DNA from: Pilaira anomala
Taxonomy: Eukaryota > Mucoromycota > Mucoromycetes > Mucorales > Mucoraceae
Length of the DNA stretch: 64,000 nt
Assembly: GCA_025716855.1 (NCBI GenBank)
Contig: JAIXMQ010000010.1
Span: 369,501 to 433,500 of the forward strand
Direction: 5' to 3'
Positions 1 to 11,990 of this stretch are shown here, piece by piece. The notes below the pieces were generated by a model. It saw only the letters and a program-made list of their open reading frames with translations. It was not told where the DNA came from and made no database searches. Every line of letters begins with the position of its first letter. Position 1 is the first letter of the stretch. Position numbers and translations under genes: made by a program.

Positions 1-43
1 GGTTAAGTAACATGAAAGAAGTTGTTTTTATTAAATGCATAAC

Positions 44-292
44 TTACCAGCAACAACATGCATCACATACACAACAACAACCGATAGCAGCCAAACAATT
101 GGTAAGACAACCTGCACCACCTCTTAACCTTAATAAAATTGAACCAGATTCTTCTTTATGTTGGCATTGCTCTGAATTTTGTTCAGGGTAACCCTTATTT
201 GTTTGAGTAGTTGACATATTTTCCATAGTAGGATAAGGGGCAGAGTTGTTCATTTTAGCCATAGGGATTTCAGTAGTAGTAGCTGTATTCAT
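44..292 (-). CDS. Small cysteine-rich CYSTM-like peptide (82 aa)
   Basis: Single-exon frame; the first ATG that gives a normal peptide is at 292. The frame stays open upstream, but that part reads an A/T-rich leader. The N-terminal half is polar (Thr, Met, Asn, Gln). The C-terminus is a Gly-Gly turn followed by a dense Cys cluster (GCCCVCDACCCW) just before the stop. This layout, a polar Pro/Gln/Tyr-containing head and a Cys-rich membrane-associating tail, is that of the CYSTM family of small eukaryotic tail-anchored stress-tolerance peptides. The family assignment rests on layout and the Cys tail only, and the exact role is unknown. It lies just downstream of the myotubularin gene on the same strand, and its own downstream flank is cut by the window edge. 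Confidence 0.6.
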   Translation of the reverse strand: MNTATTTEIPMAKMNNSAPYPTMENMSTTQTNKGYPEQNSEQCQHKEESGSILLRLRGGAGCLTNCLAAIGCCCVCDACCCW

Positions 293-590
293 TGTTTTTG
301 TTTTGTAAGAGAATTGTTTTTTTATTATTAAAGAGAAGAAGAAAAGCTTATTAAAATCTGACTTTAATATATACTTTTTTTTTAAATTGCATAAGGTAAC
401 ACGAATGATGTAGGTTACACTTTTACGTTTCTCTTGGCGTAGCACACAATTAATAGAAAAAGGCGTCATTTACCGAAATCCATTTTCTTCAAGTGACATA
501 AGGTACGTCATGTAGAGTAGTAGAAAAAAGAAATTTTATATATATAATTATATTAACAAAAAAAAAAAAAGAAAAAGAAAAAAAAAGTAT

Positions 591-2571
591 TTAAATAGTG
601 GCAGCAGTGGAATCAGTAATAATACTATTACTTTCTTCAGGAGAAGTCCCATAAGTAATTGCACCATTAACTTCATCATCATCTCTTTTGAAAAGAGAAG
701 ACCAGTATTTGACTTTAGTAGCGTCAGGCATCAATACACCACCATCATCAACCAAATCTTTATCTTTCATAGGATCATAAAGATCATTTGTAAAAGAGTC
801 TCTATCCGAGTTGAAATAATCCCATATACTATAAGTTTTATCTTGAGGATGATGTTTTGATCTTTCAGCTTCACTATTAAATAAAAATGTACCAAATTGA
901 CAAGAATAAACATGATAATGTAAATCAATCAGCATTTTTTCGTTAAATTCAAATCTTGTAGGGTGTGAACATAATAATTGATAAACACAATCCAAGAATT
1001 GATGAAATACTGGACTCGTTTCTCTTTGATAATAATTTGATTTGTAGAATTTGTTTTGCATATCCTTAATTGTATTTGTTGCTGCATTTCCACCTGTATG
1101 TGCTAAATTTACAAAGTATTTCTCATTTGATAAATGTCCACATCGATCTTCAAACTTATGTCCAAATGATACCCAATCTTTTTCAATTAATACTTGAAAT
1201 CCTTCAAATGTGCGATAATATGGATCCAAACATAATTCACTTAATGATACAAGTTGTGATGTACGGTCCCATCCATCAGAACAATGGACCAATACATGTG
1301 AGTTATAAACATGTACGCTTTTTACTATAGTCATCGTTCCTTCCATCACCATCGTAATATGCTTTAACCAACCAGATCTTTGTAGCGCTCCTTTATTCAC
1401 TTGTCCACCTGAAGATTCCATACCCTGCATAGCTATTTTTTTTTTCATATATGAATATACAAGTTAATTAATTTAATCTTTTCTCGTACCTTCGCTAAGC
1501 TTGGCTAAACTATCTCGCATTACATGAATATTATCAATTGCAACATAAATCTTTTTACAATTACGATAATGATCCATATTTTCTGTTCCCGCACCTCTTG
1601 CTACATTACCTACAGCATTCGCCATAGGTCGAGCATCTACAATTAAATTAGCTGCTGTAGAACCATATACCGTTTCTCCATTAGGTCCTGTAGGTACATT
1701 AGTAGAAAAGATAGCTTCTATTAATTTCTCGTCTTGAATTGATCGTGCTTGCTTAAACCCAACAAGTGGCTGACTGCTTCTAGTGATAGTAGCCTGAAAG
1801 TTTTAATTTTTTTTCGTTAGAGGACTATTTTAATATTTACACATATTTTCATTACTTACGGCGTTGTGCCAATGCATATAGGATAATGCAGGAATTCTAG
1901 CTTTACTACGATACTTTGCAGCATAATTAAGCGTATTATCACTTATTTTAGAAGGTACAACCATAATACGAGGATAAGTAGGTGAATACTAACAAAAAAG
2001 AGATAAATAAATAGAATGAATAAATAGATTCACTCTTATCCCGTTACCTTATAGTCTTGATTGATAGTTGTAAATCGCCACATATCAGTAATTTTATCAA
2101 CACCCATACGTTCATATTCTTTAATCGGATCGTATATTTTCCAACCATTATTGGCAGTAAAGGGTATTCGGGGTTGATAAGCATATGCATAAAGTTGTTC
2201 GATAGAATTCACACAGGCCAACTTTTGAATACTATCAAATACATCCTGTGTTTCACCATCCTTTAATAAGGAAAGTGTAATAATCATAAAGTCTCGACAT
2301 TTAATATAAAGCGGATGACGTCCTGACTGAAGAGAGGGAGGTTGTCTCTCTACTGTATGTATAATAGGGTAAGGAATCTATGTATTTATTTCTTCGTTAG
2401 TTCTCTATTAATTCATAATAAAGTTGACCTTTTTTTTTTTTTTTACCCATAACTCTTCTCCAGAATGATTAAATATCAGGTGGTGAACAGTCAGGTGTAA
2501 GGTGCCCACGACTGTTTCTTGACCTCTATCAAGTTGAACGTCTTGAACCTTTTTTTTTTTATTGAGATACA

Positions 2572-2608
<37 letters not shown>

Positions 2609-2713
2609 GGTTTTTTTTTGGGTTAATGGTCTAATCTATATTCAATGTTTTTCATATATATATATTAAATCAACCTGTGTAATCTTTAGAAGATCAATTC
2701 GACTAGGCTGCAT
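591..2713 (-). CDS. Myotubularin-family phosphoinositide 3-phosphatase
   Basis: Six exons join in frame to 581 aa: 2675-2713, 2447-2548, 2048-2377, 1860-1988, 1490-1793 and 591-1432, all with GT-AG introns of 57-126 nt. The start ATG at 2713 gives MQPSRIDLLKITQ, leading into a GRAM/PH-like segment (QLDRGQETVVGTLHLTVHHL). The middle has the family's DNTLNYAAKYRSKARIPALS and NIHVMRDSLAKL blocks. The active site is HCSDGWDRTSQ, a CX5R loop with Cys near residue 352 and Arg 358, so the enzyme looks catalytically intact. The family removes the 3-phosphate from PI3P and PI(3,5)P2 on endosomal and vacuolar membranes; the yeast member is Ymr1. It is shorter than Ymr1, with no extra C-terminal domain. 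The GRAM intron carries a long A-run directly after its donor. Confidence 0.93.
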
Positions 2714-4603
2714 GTTTTCTTGTGCCTGGAAAAGCGTGGGTAATGAAGTACGAGCAAAATTAAAAATTGTGACGGATTGAGTAGTAGTAGAAGAAGAAAA
2801 AATATGTATATAGAAAAGAGAGAGAAAGGGATAAAAAGTTTATAAATTCAATCCTTAACTAAGAAAGTATGATATATTTAGCCCCTCCAAAAAGAAAGAA
2901 ATATAAAAAGAAACAGAGAGCGTAATCATCAATAGATGCTTGTTGTTGTTTGCTTCTTTTGGTACTCAGAAAAAAAACATACTAAAAGATCACGTGTAAA
3001 GACTTCCAATGACTTTATAGGTTGTTACTCTCTTCAGTATCATATTATCCAAACAAACTCCCAGTATAAAGCTAAGTTTTCTGAAGCTCTTTCCCAAAGT
3101 ATATAAATATTATTTTTATATAGCTTTATTTTTAAAATCGATCATGTTTTAATGCAATACAATTTATTAAAACATTAGATATATATGTCCCTGTTTGTTG
3201 AGTTCATTGTGGTTTTTTGCCGTACGTGAGTTTTCCAAAATAGTTATCTCTTGACCATACACTTTAAACGCATGTGTCTTTATTTGTAATAAAACTGTAG
3301 TATATTGTGATATGTATACTGTGATATGTATATTGTGATATGTATATTGTAAGAGAGAAGCTTTTCCAAAGATAATTGACAGAAAGAAAAATCATAAAAT
3401 TGACAGGTTATTCTTTCTTTCTGTTAAAATAAAAAAGAACAATGTAACCATTGAATTACATCAAATAAATAAATGACAATAATTTACCCAAAAAATATAC
3501 ATATCATGCATGTAATATTCGGGAAACTCTCTTGTTTTTCAAATGATATATTTAATGATATACCCAGTGATAACAAAAAATGTCTATGCTAATTTTTAAT
3601 ATAGACTCATTTGTAGTCGAGATGCTAAGTATCATATCTTTTCTTTTACTTTAGAATGATCTCATTCTTCTTCTAGAAGAGATTTTGTCACTGTAGAATT
3701 ATCTCCAATTAATTGATTTTGATTGCCTATGCAACATTTATATATATATATATATAAAACACCTGTCGGATCTCAGAATATATACTATCTTTGATTACTT
3801 CTGGCTGCTACAATTATTTCCATTTATAAGTAATACTACCAATATGTAATTGCCGCGAATAAAAGACTAAATTTGGGTAGATCAAGTCATATATTCTGAC
3901 GTATTAAAAGAAAAAAAAAGCCCCAAATGCTGGAATAGTTTTTTTGTTTTTCAGAGAAGACTTTAGTTGCATAAGAAGCATTATGTCCAAAGAAATCAAA
4001 TATAAAAGAGTTTAAGAACAATTTAATGATACAATACTCAAAGAATCGAGTCTAATTTAGTTGCAATGCTGTAATTCTTTTTTTTTCTTAAGACTAAGAT
4101 AGTAATACTAACTGCACCATGAACGTTTTTAACACCGGTTTTCTCAAGAATGCAGAAAGAGGTATACTTCTGGCTTTTAAGAAATAATACAAATGAGACG
4201 ACACGTATTAACAATAAAGATAAAAATCCCAATGTTAAGGGGCCATAATAAACAAAAACTTCAAAATTCTCTAATCTTAGTAGTAATTGTACAATAAAGC
4301 TTGTGACAAATATATGATATATATATATATAAGCAATAATCAGGTTTATAAATATCTCAACAATTTATATTTTTAATCAAGTTTTTTGTTTTTGTTTTGA
4401 AAGATAAACATCTGTTTTTGGAACATTACAGCTCTTGGCAAAATAAGGGAACCAAACAAATAATATGCAAAGAATTAAATTGTCCTTTTATGGAATAAAT
4501 AAAATATTGTGTGTGTGTGTGTGTGTGTGTGTGTTTTGATAATACAAATAAAATATACAAATTGTTTTAGAAGGAGGAGATAAAGTTATATGAGTGAGGG
4601 AAA
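2714..4603. other. Gene-poor spacer with short repeats
   Basis: No gene is supported. It holds A/T runs, a three-copy 14-nt tandem repeat near 3303-3350 and a (GT)n run at 4509-4534. A stretch at about 4030-4090 (minus strand) looks like the C-terminal coding part of the zinc-finger gene at 40.5 kb, but with broken frames. Confidence 0.5.
3303..3350. repeat. Tandem 14-nt repeat, three copies
   Basis: The unit TATTGTGATATGTA is repeated head to tail with one base change in the second copy (TACTGTG). It is non-coding and short, so probably replication slippage. Confidence 0.8.
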
Positions 4604-4834
4604 TTATAAATAGGAGAAATCACTATCATTATCATCATAAAAGTCTTCTTCATCTGATGGGGTGCGATCATATTCTGTCGAAGAATGTGTATAGTAAATG
4701 GTATCAATCGCGTAAAATCGCACTGATTTTTTATTTGGATAGGATGTAGTAGATGATGTAGTAGATCTCCTTCTTGTCAAATTGGTTTTGAGTTGGGTAG
4801 AAATACGGCGCCAAGTACGTGTAATAGAATTCAT
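4604..4834 (-). CDS. Small basic/acidic protein with PP1-docking-like motif (76 aa)
   Basis: Single exon. The longer open frame begins at a GTG and would add a hydrophobic leader; the first ATG is at 4834 and gives MNSITRTWRRISTQLK. The first half is Arg/Thr/Ser-rich and basic. In the middle lies KSVRF, which fits the RVxF consensus used to dock on protein phosphatase 1. A hydroxyl/aromatic stretch follows (DTIYYTHSSTEYDRTP), then a very acidic tail (DEEDFYDDNDSDF). The spacing of basic head, VRF, THSSTEYDR and acidic tail looks selected. I cannot name the family. A TATA-like run lies about 100 bp upstream. The PP1 link is inferred from the motif alone. Confidence 0.55.
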   Translation of the reverse strand: MNSITRTWRRISTQLKTNLTRRRSTTSSTTSYPNKKSVRFYAIDTIYYTHSSTEYDRTPSDEEDFYDDNDSDFSYL

Positions 4835-6688
4835 TTTTGAGCTTTGGGAATATAGAAGATAGAAGAGAAGAGAGCAGAGCAGAGCAGAGAGAAAGAGGAA
4901 AAAAAAGGTAGAAAGAGAAAAATCCAACACTTATATATACTTCTTGAAAAAAAAATTGAGAATATAATCTCCTGCCTTTTTCCTTTTGTAGTTTTAATTA
5001 CCCTAATTTAGATTCTAATAGAAACCGAACAGTGGCCGGTTTATTATACACTTTTTTTTTTTTTCAAAAAAAAAAAGAAAAACTATTTGACACTTTCCAT
5101 CTCTTGAACCGGTTTCTTTTTTGTTGTCAAGAGGGTTAAGATTCAAATCTTTTCTATTCTTATCAATTCTCTCTTCATTATTTTTGTCAATATGAAAAAG
5201 AAAATGTTATAATTTGTCGTGTTTAAAATTATTTTCTTTTTTTTTTAAAAAAAAAGTTTGCATAAAAATGTCCACACACATCCTATTTCACTTACTATAC
5301 TAAATAGTATAAATTGAAGCAAAACAAATAAGAAAACGAGGGAAAAAGTATTCACGCTTGAGACGAGAAGCAAGAAAAAAAAAAAACAAAAAAACAGGAG
5401 ACTTATCAAAATAGCAAAAGTTTTTCAATGTTTGTGCAAGAAACATGTGAGTTTTTTTTTTTTCGCACACACTATGCATGGCAGGTACAGTCGTTATACA
5501 TGATATCTCCCATGATCATTTAGTAGTTGTTGAAATCGTATATATGCTTCATTGGATGAATTGAATAAAATTGGGCATGTTTAAAGGGATAAAAAGTACA
5601 ATAAATAAAAAAAAAAAAAGCTCATTGAAGCTAAATTCATTAAGAGAGAAGCCGATACATTAATAAAAATAAAAAGTCCTATTTAAGTAAAAAAAAAATA
5701 AAAGAATATAAGGATATTTTCCTATATGTTAAATTTATATTTCCTAATTACAAAAACATATTCCAAACAACAAATAAATTCTCAGATGAGAAGAACTTTG
5801 CCTGTCTCTTTTTTTAAGTGAATGAGGAGGACATATGACCACTCATGTCCTTGCATTTACTTTTAGCGCGTTTCCGGCACACTTTGAATACCGTGACCTT
5901 TTGGTTTTATTAAGATTTTATCCCAACCTCGTATATAAAATAGGATGGATTTTCTCTCCTATAAGAGAAAACTTACTAATGCATAGTCTAGTGTTTTCAT
6001 CACTTGATATCCAAAACTCATTGATAAACACAAATCAGAAATTTGTCCTCATAACTGGACTGGCTTTTATGCTGCTTAATGTACTTTCTCTAAATTTAAG
6101 CCTTTCCTTCTACAGTCAAATTATCAATGACATCTATCAAAAAAAGAAACATTCCAATACAGATCTCAACCATAAAAACTAATTTTGTTTAGACTTTTTT
6201 TTTAAGATACAAACAATATAGTAGAGTTCTATTTTATTCTCGTCTCCCTTTTTCAATTTCCAAATCATTTTATAACCCGGAACAAAATTTATTTTTTGAC
6301 AGGCTCGTCATTTGAAAGAGGACCCTTGAAGAATATAAAAATTTTTTAAGGCGGTTATTCAATTAAAGCTAGATTTGTTTTTGCTAGATTTTTCGTTTTT
6401 TTTTTTTTAACAATAAAAAATGTAAGAATCCCCAGCCCTCGGTCGATTTGTAGGTAACAATTCAACAGATAGGCATTAAGACATTCTAATCCTTCTCAAC
6501 CTGGTTAGACACTCAGAACTAACTCAAAAGAATAATTAGCGAGTAACACTACAAGTTTTTCAGGGCGCTCGCCGCACAGAGAGCGCCCGGTCCGAAGAAA
6601 TATATACTTTGTCAACTTAAAATCAACTTATATTCGAAAAATTTATACCATACCAACTTGTGGGTCTCGTACTTGATTGATTTTTTTT
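4835..6688. other. Intergenic region with a GC-rich hairpin
   Basis: No convincing gene. A 115-codon frame at 5835-6182 has no recognisable features. The notable element is a GC-rich stem-loop at 6563-6588 inside a compositionally different stretch (about 6420-6640), described separately. Confidence 0.5.
6415..6640 (-). ncRNA. Candidate structured RNA (unidentified)
   Basis: A roughly 200-nt block with much more balanced base composition than its flanks contains a perfect 8-bp GC stem (GGGCGCTC / GAGCGCCC, 10-nt loop). Read on the minus strand, a TATAAAT-like box lies just upstream (about 6645-6650) and a run of six T lies at the far end (6420-6415), as in a polymerase III unit. I could not match it to U1-U6, SRP, RNase P/MRP or U3 from memory. 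This is a hypothesis from composition and signals only. Confidence 0.25.
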
Positions 6689-8258
6689 TTATAAAATTAT
6701 TTTCATCATTAAAAAGCTACAGAGTCCTCCTAACGCAAGACCAACTACTAGAGAGAAGCTCATGATACTTCCAACTAGCCCTTTACTTGTCCTTTCATAC
6801 ATTCTTGGAGCTGCCATAAATACAAGACTTGTTAACCAACCATTACTCATCGCAAAACATAAGACGGAGATAAAAAATAAGCTGTCGTTGCTTTGGCTCC
6901 CGCTCATATTTAAAAACAATGGGATGAAGAACGTTCGCAATACTGCACAGATAAATAAGTTTCGACTCGATAATACTTGACATGATCTCCAGATAGGTAA
7001 GGTTCTTCCAATCCAATCACCTACATTGAAAATTAAGAAATGAAGTGAGATGAATATCGAGGGGCTTATGCCATTGACTGATTTGACTTGTGTTGTGATC
7101 GAAGGAAATAGAGATAGTGTGATAATATAGAGGTAGACGATAGTGCATATATATCCTCTTGATTTTTCTAGTACAATGTCTTTAATAGAGACTAATGGAG
7201 CTGGCTCTGGCATTTCATCGTGAAAGGATCTCATATCAATATCTGAAGAAGGTTCCATCATGATGCGATACGATGGTTGCAAATGTAAGAAGAATCGTCC
7301 TACCATGCTTAACATTGTCACAGCAAACGCACAAGAGAAATAATAAAATGTACCATCCCCACCAAGCAATGTAGTTAAAAGCGAAAATAAAGCAACTGAG
7401 ACACCTGCAATGCCTACATCATTCACATTAAAAAAAAATGTAAATATTGGCAAACTAAATTCGTACCTTGACCGCTATTGACACATGTATATAAGTTTCC
7501 CGCTCGGTAATATGTGTATTCAAAGAAGAGCCCTTACCTCATAACAGCTTGTGTATACTTTGGTGGTAGCTGACTTGCGTCTGCAAATACAGTAAGTTGT
7601 AATAAACTAGTGGTAAATCCCGCTATAGCCATACAAGTAATGGTAATTTTAAAATAAAAGTCAGCAGAAATTGCAGTCATCAGAGATGTAACTGTAAAAA
7701 ATAAGAATATCACCAAGTTGATAGACAACGGTATCAAGACATCTATGGTAGAAGTAATCTAAATATATAAAGAGAGAAATAAGTAAAGAAGTAGTTACCA
7801 GCCCAATTGCTTATTTCTAGAACCTTTTTTTGACGTAACCATAACAAAAGAGCTAACGACAGCAAATTGGATACGTTACCATAAGCAGAAAAATAGTTTT
7901 GAAAGTCTTCTTCGTGTACTGATCCTCTAAATCTATACGAAAAGTAATCCGAAGCAGTTATGAACACTAAGGGAACACGAATGTTGTCAGTATCGATTTT
8001 TTTACAACTAAAAAACACGAACCATTCCAAGGTAGTAACATGGCAACACCATAACTAAAATATATCTAAGGAAAAGAAGAAACGTTTATATCAGCTTTCC
8101 TACTTAAATTGTAATATACTTACCCAATAAATGAGAAGGTCATTGCTTTTTTTAAAGGTTACTGCATTCTCTTGCTCATTTAAAAGAGTTTCTTGAGCTT
8201 CGTGTGTAGAAGAAGAAGGAGGAGGAGGAGCGAATTTTGATATCCAATTCTTTATCAT
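6689..8258 (-). CDS. Equilibrative nucleoside transporter (SLC29/ENT family)
   Basis: Six exons give 427 aa: 8124-8258, 8023-8065, 7799-7966, 7538-7742, 7467-7474 (8 nt) and 6689-7413. The joined N-terminus reads IYFSYGVAMLLPWNVFITAS, the family's first-membrane-segment signature. The middle gives the NWAD segment and SGQGIAGVSVALFSLL. The long last exon has the NVGDWIGR helix and a C-terminal segment ending in a membrane helix (GLVGSIMSFSLVVGLALGGL). About 11 membrane segments with a short central loop (residues about 240-270) are expected. The family carries nucleosides down their gradient; the yeast homologue Fun26 is vacuolar. The 8-nt exon CGGTCAAG, between acceptor TAG at 7475 and donor GT at 7466, is required to keep frame. 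A Pro/Ser run sits near the N-terminus. Confidence 0.92.
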
Positions 8259-10050
8259 AACAACGTGACTCAATAAAAAGAGAAAAAATACACGCAATGT
8301 TGACAGAGATAGGTCATCATACAGAGATCATCGGAGTTGCGTGAGTGTATAAGCCAATTCATGACATGTTAAGCACGACTGTAATACAGCTATCTCGGCT
8401 TGAGCATTGTCAGTCTTTACTCTTATATATCTTCTAGAATTTCTGTTTCTATCAATTGACAGTGGATATACAGACGCGCCATGTTTTATTTTTTTATGCG
8501 CATAGCATCGAACAAAGGTAATTCAAACTAAAAGTCCCCGTAAAAGAATAGAAATAAAGACATATGATACATGGCGTATATATTTGTAAATGTATAATCA
8601 ACCATTTAATAAATACTATTTTTAAAATTGTAAGATAAAACGATGGAAAACATAAGGCTATTGCCATACCTACTTCATTGTAAATCAATATTGACAAAAA
8701 AAAAAAATCCAATTCATATTTTTGCTGCCTCCATCCTTGATCTTACCCGAGTGTCTTTTTTTTTTCTGCAGGTCAGTTCTTAAGTTTATACATGTGAGAT
8801 CCGTTTTTTCTTAAAGACAACCAGTAAGTGTTAATTTGAAACGACCTTTTTCTTAAGTATTACTAGAAAATACTTGAACCGTTTTTTGCTTTATTTAATA
8901 TATTGAAGGGGGCTATAAACATATTAATATTGTATGAAGACACCTGACGTATTAATCAATTCATTTCATTAGCGCAGGAGAGAAAGAGAGATAGTTCCAT
9001 GGAGGGAGTTCCATGGAGTGATTTCCATGGAGAGAAAGAGAGTTGAGAGGGATTAAGTCCTGTGAGTAAGCACCACTCAGGTAAGGGTCTCAGCATATTG
9101 GACATAAAGTTTTATGGTACATAACGTGAGAAACTTCGATTTAAAGAATATAAGGACATGTTGTTGTATCTTTTTTCGTCAATTGTATACTCCTAATATA
9201 CATGTATAGTTTGAAATTTTAAAGTCTTTACCTTTTTTAAAAGAAGGGTCCAATAATGATTAATAAGGTCATTCTGTATTAGTCATTCCAATTGAATGTA
9301 CATACTCCAATCACCTCCCCCCCCCCCCTCCCCCTCTTAAATGGTTTCTTTTAGTTTTTGAGAATAACATTTTTATTTAAAACTAAATCATACTACACAC
9401 AGTAAATTCAGATTATTACATAAAATAAAGGTTCAATGGTTTTATTCTAGTATCTCACAAATGCCGCGGGATTCGTATTTTAGCTGTCATCAGGAGAGAG
9501 CCTTTCCATGGATTATCAAAGAAAAAGCAGGGCAAGTTAAATGTGACATAAAATACTGTTTTTTTAAAAAGTGTTAGTACTCATAGTCTTAGTGTCTTCA
9601 CATGACTGTTTAGATTTACAAATATAAAGTTATATTATCACATCGATTTTTTTTTTTTACAAGATATCAATTATATATCATAAAAATTAGCATAAATTGG
9701 AAATTTCTTTTATTTTGCTCGAACGAAAAATCCTTTCGACTATTTGCGAAGGTCAAATGTATTGATTTCCATTTTATTGACACTCATTTCATTTCATGTA
9801 TTGGCTCTACTGCGTTTATTGCATCTCATGTTATAAAATCTACTACTGGCTACTTGGTATTTTCTTATGACCAATATTAAAATGTTTTATTTATGGCATT
9901 TAACTTATACAAATTTAACTGAATAAAAAAAGTAAATACTCTTTTTTTTTTTAGCAAAAAAAGGGGATAATGAGATTGGTACTGAAATATGATGGTCTAT
10001 AGTGATAAAAAAAGTAATGAAATAAAGTACCAATAATAATAATTATTATT
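8259..10050. other. Gene-poor spacer
   Basis: No coding signal found. It contains A/T homopolymers, a C-run near 9320 and a small triplicated TTCCATGGAG motif at about 8995-9035. Confidence 0.5.
8995..9035. repeat. Triplicated TTCCATGG motif
   Basis: Three CCATGG palindromes, each in the context TTCCATGGAG, occur within about 40 bp, separated by GGAG/TGAT spacers. Flanking GAGAAAGAGAG occurs on both sides. Confidence 0.75.
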
Positions 10051-10485
10051 TCAATCAACTCTTTGCTTCTTACTCTTTCTTTGTTCATCGTCGTTGATGC
10101 TACTGCTACTGCTACTATTCATAACAGCGTTTTCATTTGATGCATTAGTCAAATTTTTGATGAAAAGATTGGTATCATTGAGGAGAATTCTAATCACCCA
10201 AATTGTTGCTATAGAACTCACTATCCAACATAGATTGTTTGTATGGGATTTTTAATTTTTTCTCTTCATTAAAAATAAAATTCGAGCCATCCGGACGTTG
10301 CAGACTGTATATCATAAATTCATTTTCTAAATAAAAAGCAATTAATGTTGGTTATATACCTGAAAAAGTTTCATTTCAAGTTTATATACATACTATAAAT
10401 GTGAAAACCATAACTCTTCATTTGATTTTTGAGTACTAGTGATGCAAATTAACCCAACCAAAATATACTTTTTAATATATAATTC

Positions 10486-10524
<39 letters not shown>

Positions 10525-11330
10525 AATTCTCGCTCTGTCTTCTAGAAAATGTGGGTTGTTTGTCTTTTGGCTGGGACCGGAGATCTCCAATACAGAAATT
10601 TCAATGTTTTTAGTGAAGTATTTTGAAAGATCATGTCAATTTTAGGGGCCTCTTGATCTGTTTTCTTCATTATATAATCCTTCTTCGTTCACTCCGTAGC
10701 AGCAGTAATTTGAAGATATGGCCCATCATCACTAAATAAGCGCAGCTTATTAAAAACTTGTTTCCATCTCTTGCTATGAGTCAAAACACTTACCACTTCA
10801 ATTTTATATTCTCTAAATCTTTAATCAGTCGATAAAAAAAAAAAAAAAAGGGCTCGCTTACGTAAAATAAGCATTTGTTTTTGTTGTATGCACCAGTTTC
10901 AAATCCATTGTTGTCGTTACGTTTTTTACTTTTTTTTTTAAAAAAAAATATGAATAGTTTGGATGTATTAAAGTTATGTTTAAATTTACTTACTATACTC
11001 TGAGCATTTTGAGAATGCACTTGGCTACGTTCATTGTTTACTCTCTCAGGTATACTTTTGATGGAATCTTTTGCTTTCTTTAGGTTTATTTCGATATTTC
11101 GCTTTTTTTTTAAAAAAAAAAAAGATATTGTTTTCTCATAAGTAGTCTTTGGTTCCATTGATATTATTTGAAACGAAATCGACAATGTGTAAAGACAAAA
11201 TGCTACAAGTTCCAATTTATATTGTTAATTAAAAAGGTTGCTAATAGGAGTATTTTAATAGATAGCTTTTAAAGATACAAATGACTTTTTGTAGACAAAA
11301 TTCTTTCTTAAAGTCATAATCTTTTGTTTT

Positions 11331-11361
<31 letters not shown>

Positions 11362-11527
11362 GAAAAAGGCCATCGTTTAAGCTTGACTAATTTAATTATT
11401 TGTAGGATCAATAGTAATGAGTAATAGCCATATGTACTTATATGTAGATCTATATATTTACCTCATTTGCTATAGGTATCAACGCACGAGCTTGGCTTAT
11501 TGCGGCTTCTACAATTCTGCCTGCTAA

Positions 11528-11563
<36 letters not shown>

Positions 11564-11990
11564 ATTTTTCTGTATAATTAAAAAAATTAAAGCTTAAAAG
11601 AGTTGAAAACATAATGAAAAAAAAACAACAACAACTTACAATTTTGGCTTCATTAGACAAAGTTGAAAAGTCAACTCTATAAATGTTTTGGCGAATCTAT
11701 GTTACGATAAAAAAGAGTTAATTCTTAAACCTGCATTATAAGTATTTTTCTCTTAAATTTAAATAGATATATTACATTTGCATGAGATTTATCTTGAATA
11801 AATGTTTTTAATTATATCTCCCCAGTGGCTTTCCAGTTCTTTCGGGGCAGTTAATTTCTCAAAATCAAAGGAGGTTCGAATTGTACAGAAAAGCAGATAT
11901 ATATATATTTTTTTATTAGTCTTATAAAAAAGGAATTTCTCTCGACCTTCGCTGAGTAATCTCTCTCAAGGTGATCTCTCTCCATGTTGT
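10051..11990 (-). pseudogene. Decayed or unresolved multi-exon gene
   Basis: Several protein-like blocks lie in order on the minus strand. They include KLTAPKELESHWGDIIKNIY (about 11815-11880), VDFSTLSNEAKI (ending at a GTAAGT donor), RIVEAAISQARALIPIANE (11463-11519), a block with KRWKQVFNKLRLFSDDGPYL (about 10720), IYSLQRPDGSNFIFNEEKKL (about 10280) and a tail ending KSKKQRVD then stop at 10051. Good donors follow several blocks, but no consistent frame joins them. In-frame stops fall after the DDGPYL block, inside the block at about 10400 (SHL then stop), and at about 10185 where the frame must shift. Long A/T runs sit in every putative intron. I do not recognise the protein; the DDGPYLQI block vaguely recalls poly(A)-polymerase-type domains, which is weak. 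It is a pseudogene, or a gene with assembly errors. Confidence 0.4.

Noticed and set aside
2562..2780. Open frame beginning in a poly-T run
   Set aside because: Poly-Phe from the homopolymer; it overlaps exon 1 and intron 1 of the myotubularin gene on the other strand.
5835..6182. 115-codon plus-strand open frame
   Set aside because: Hydrophobic A/T-driven composition, no recognisable motif, no promoter or splice context; treated as chance.
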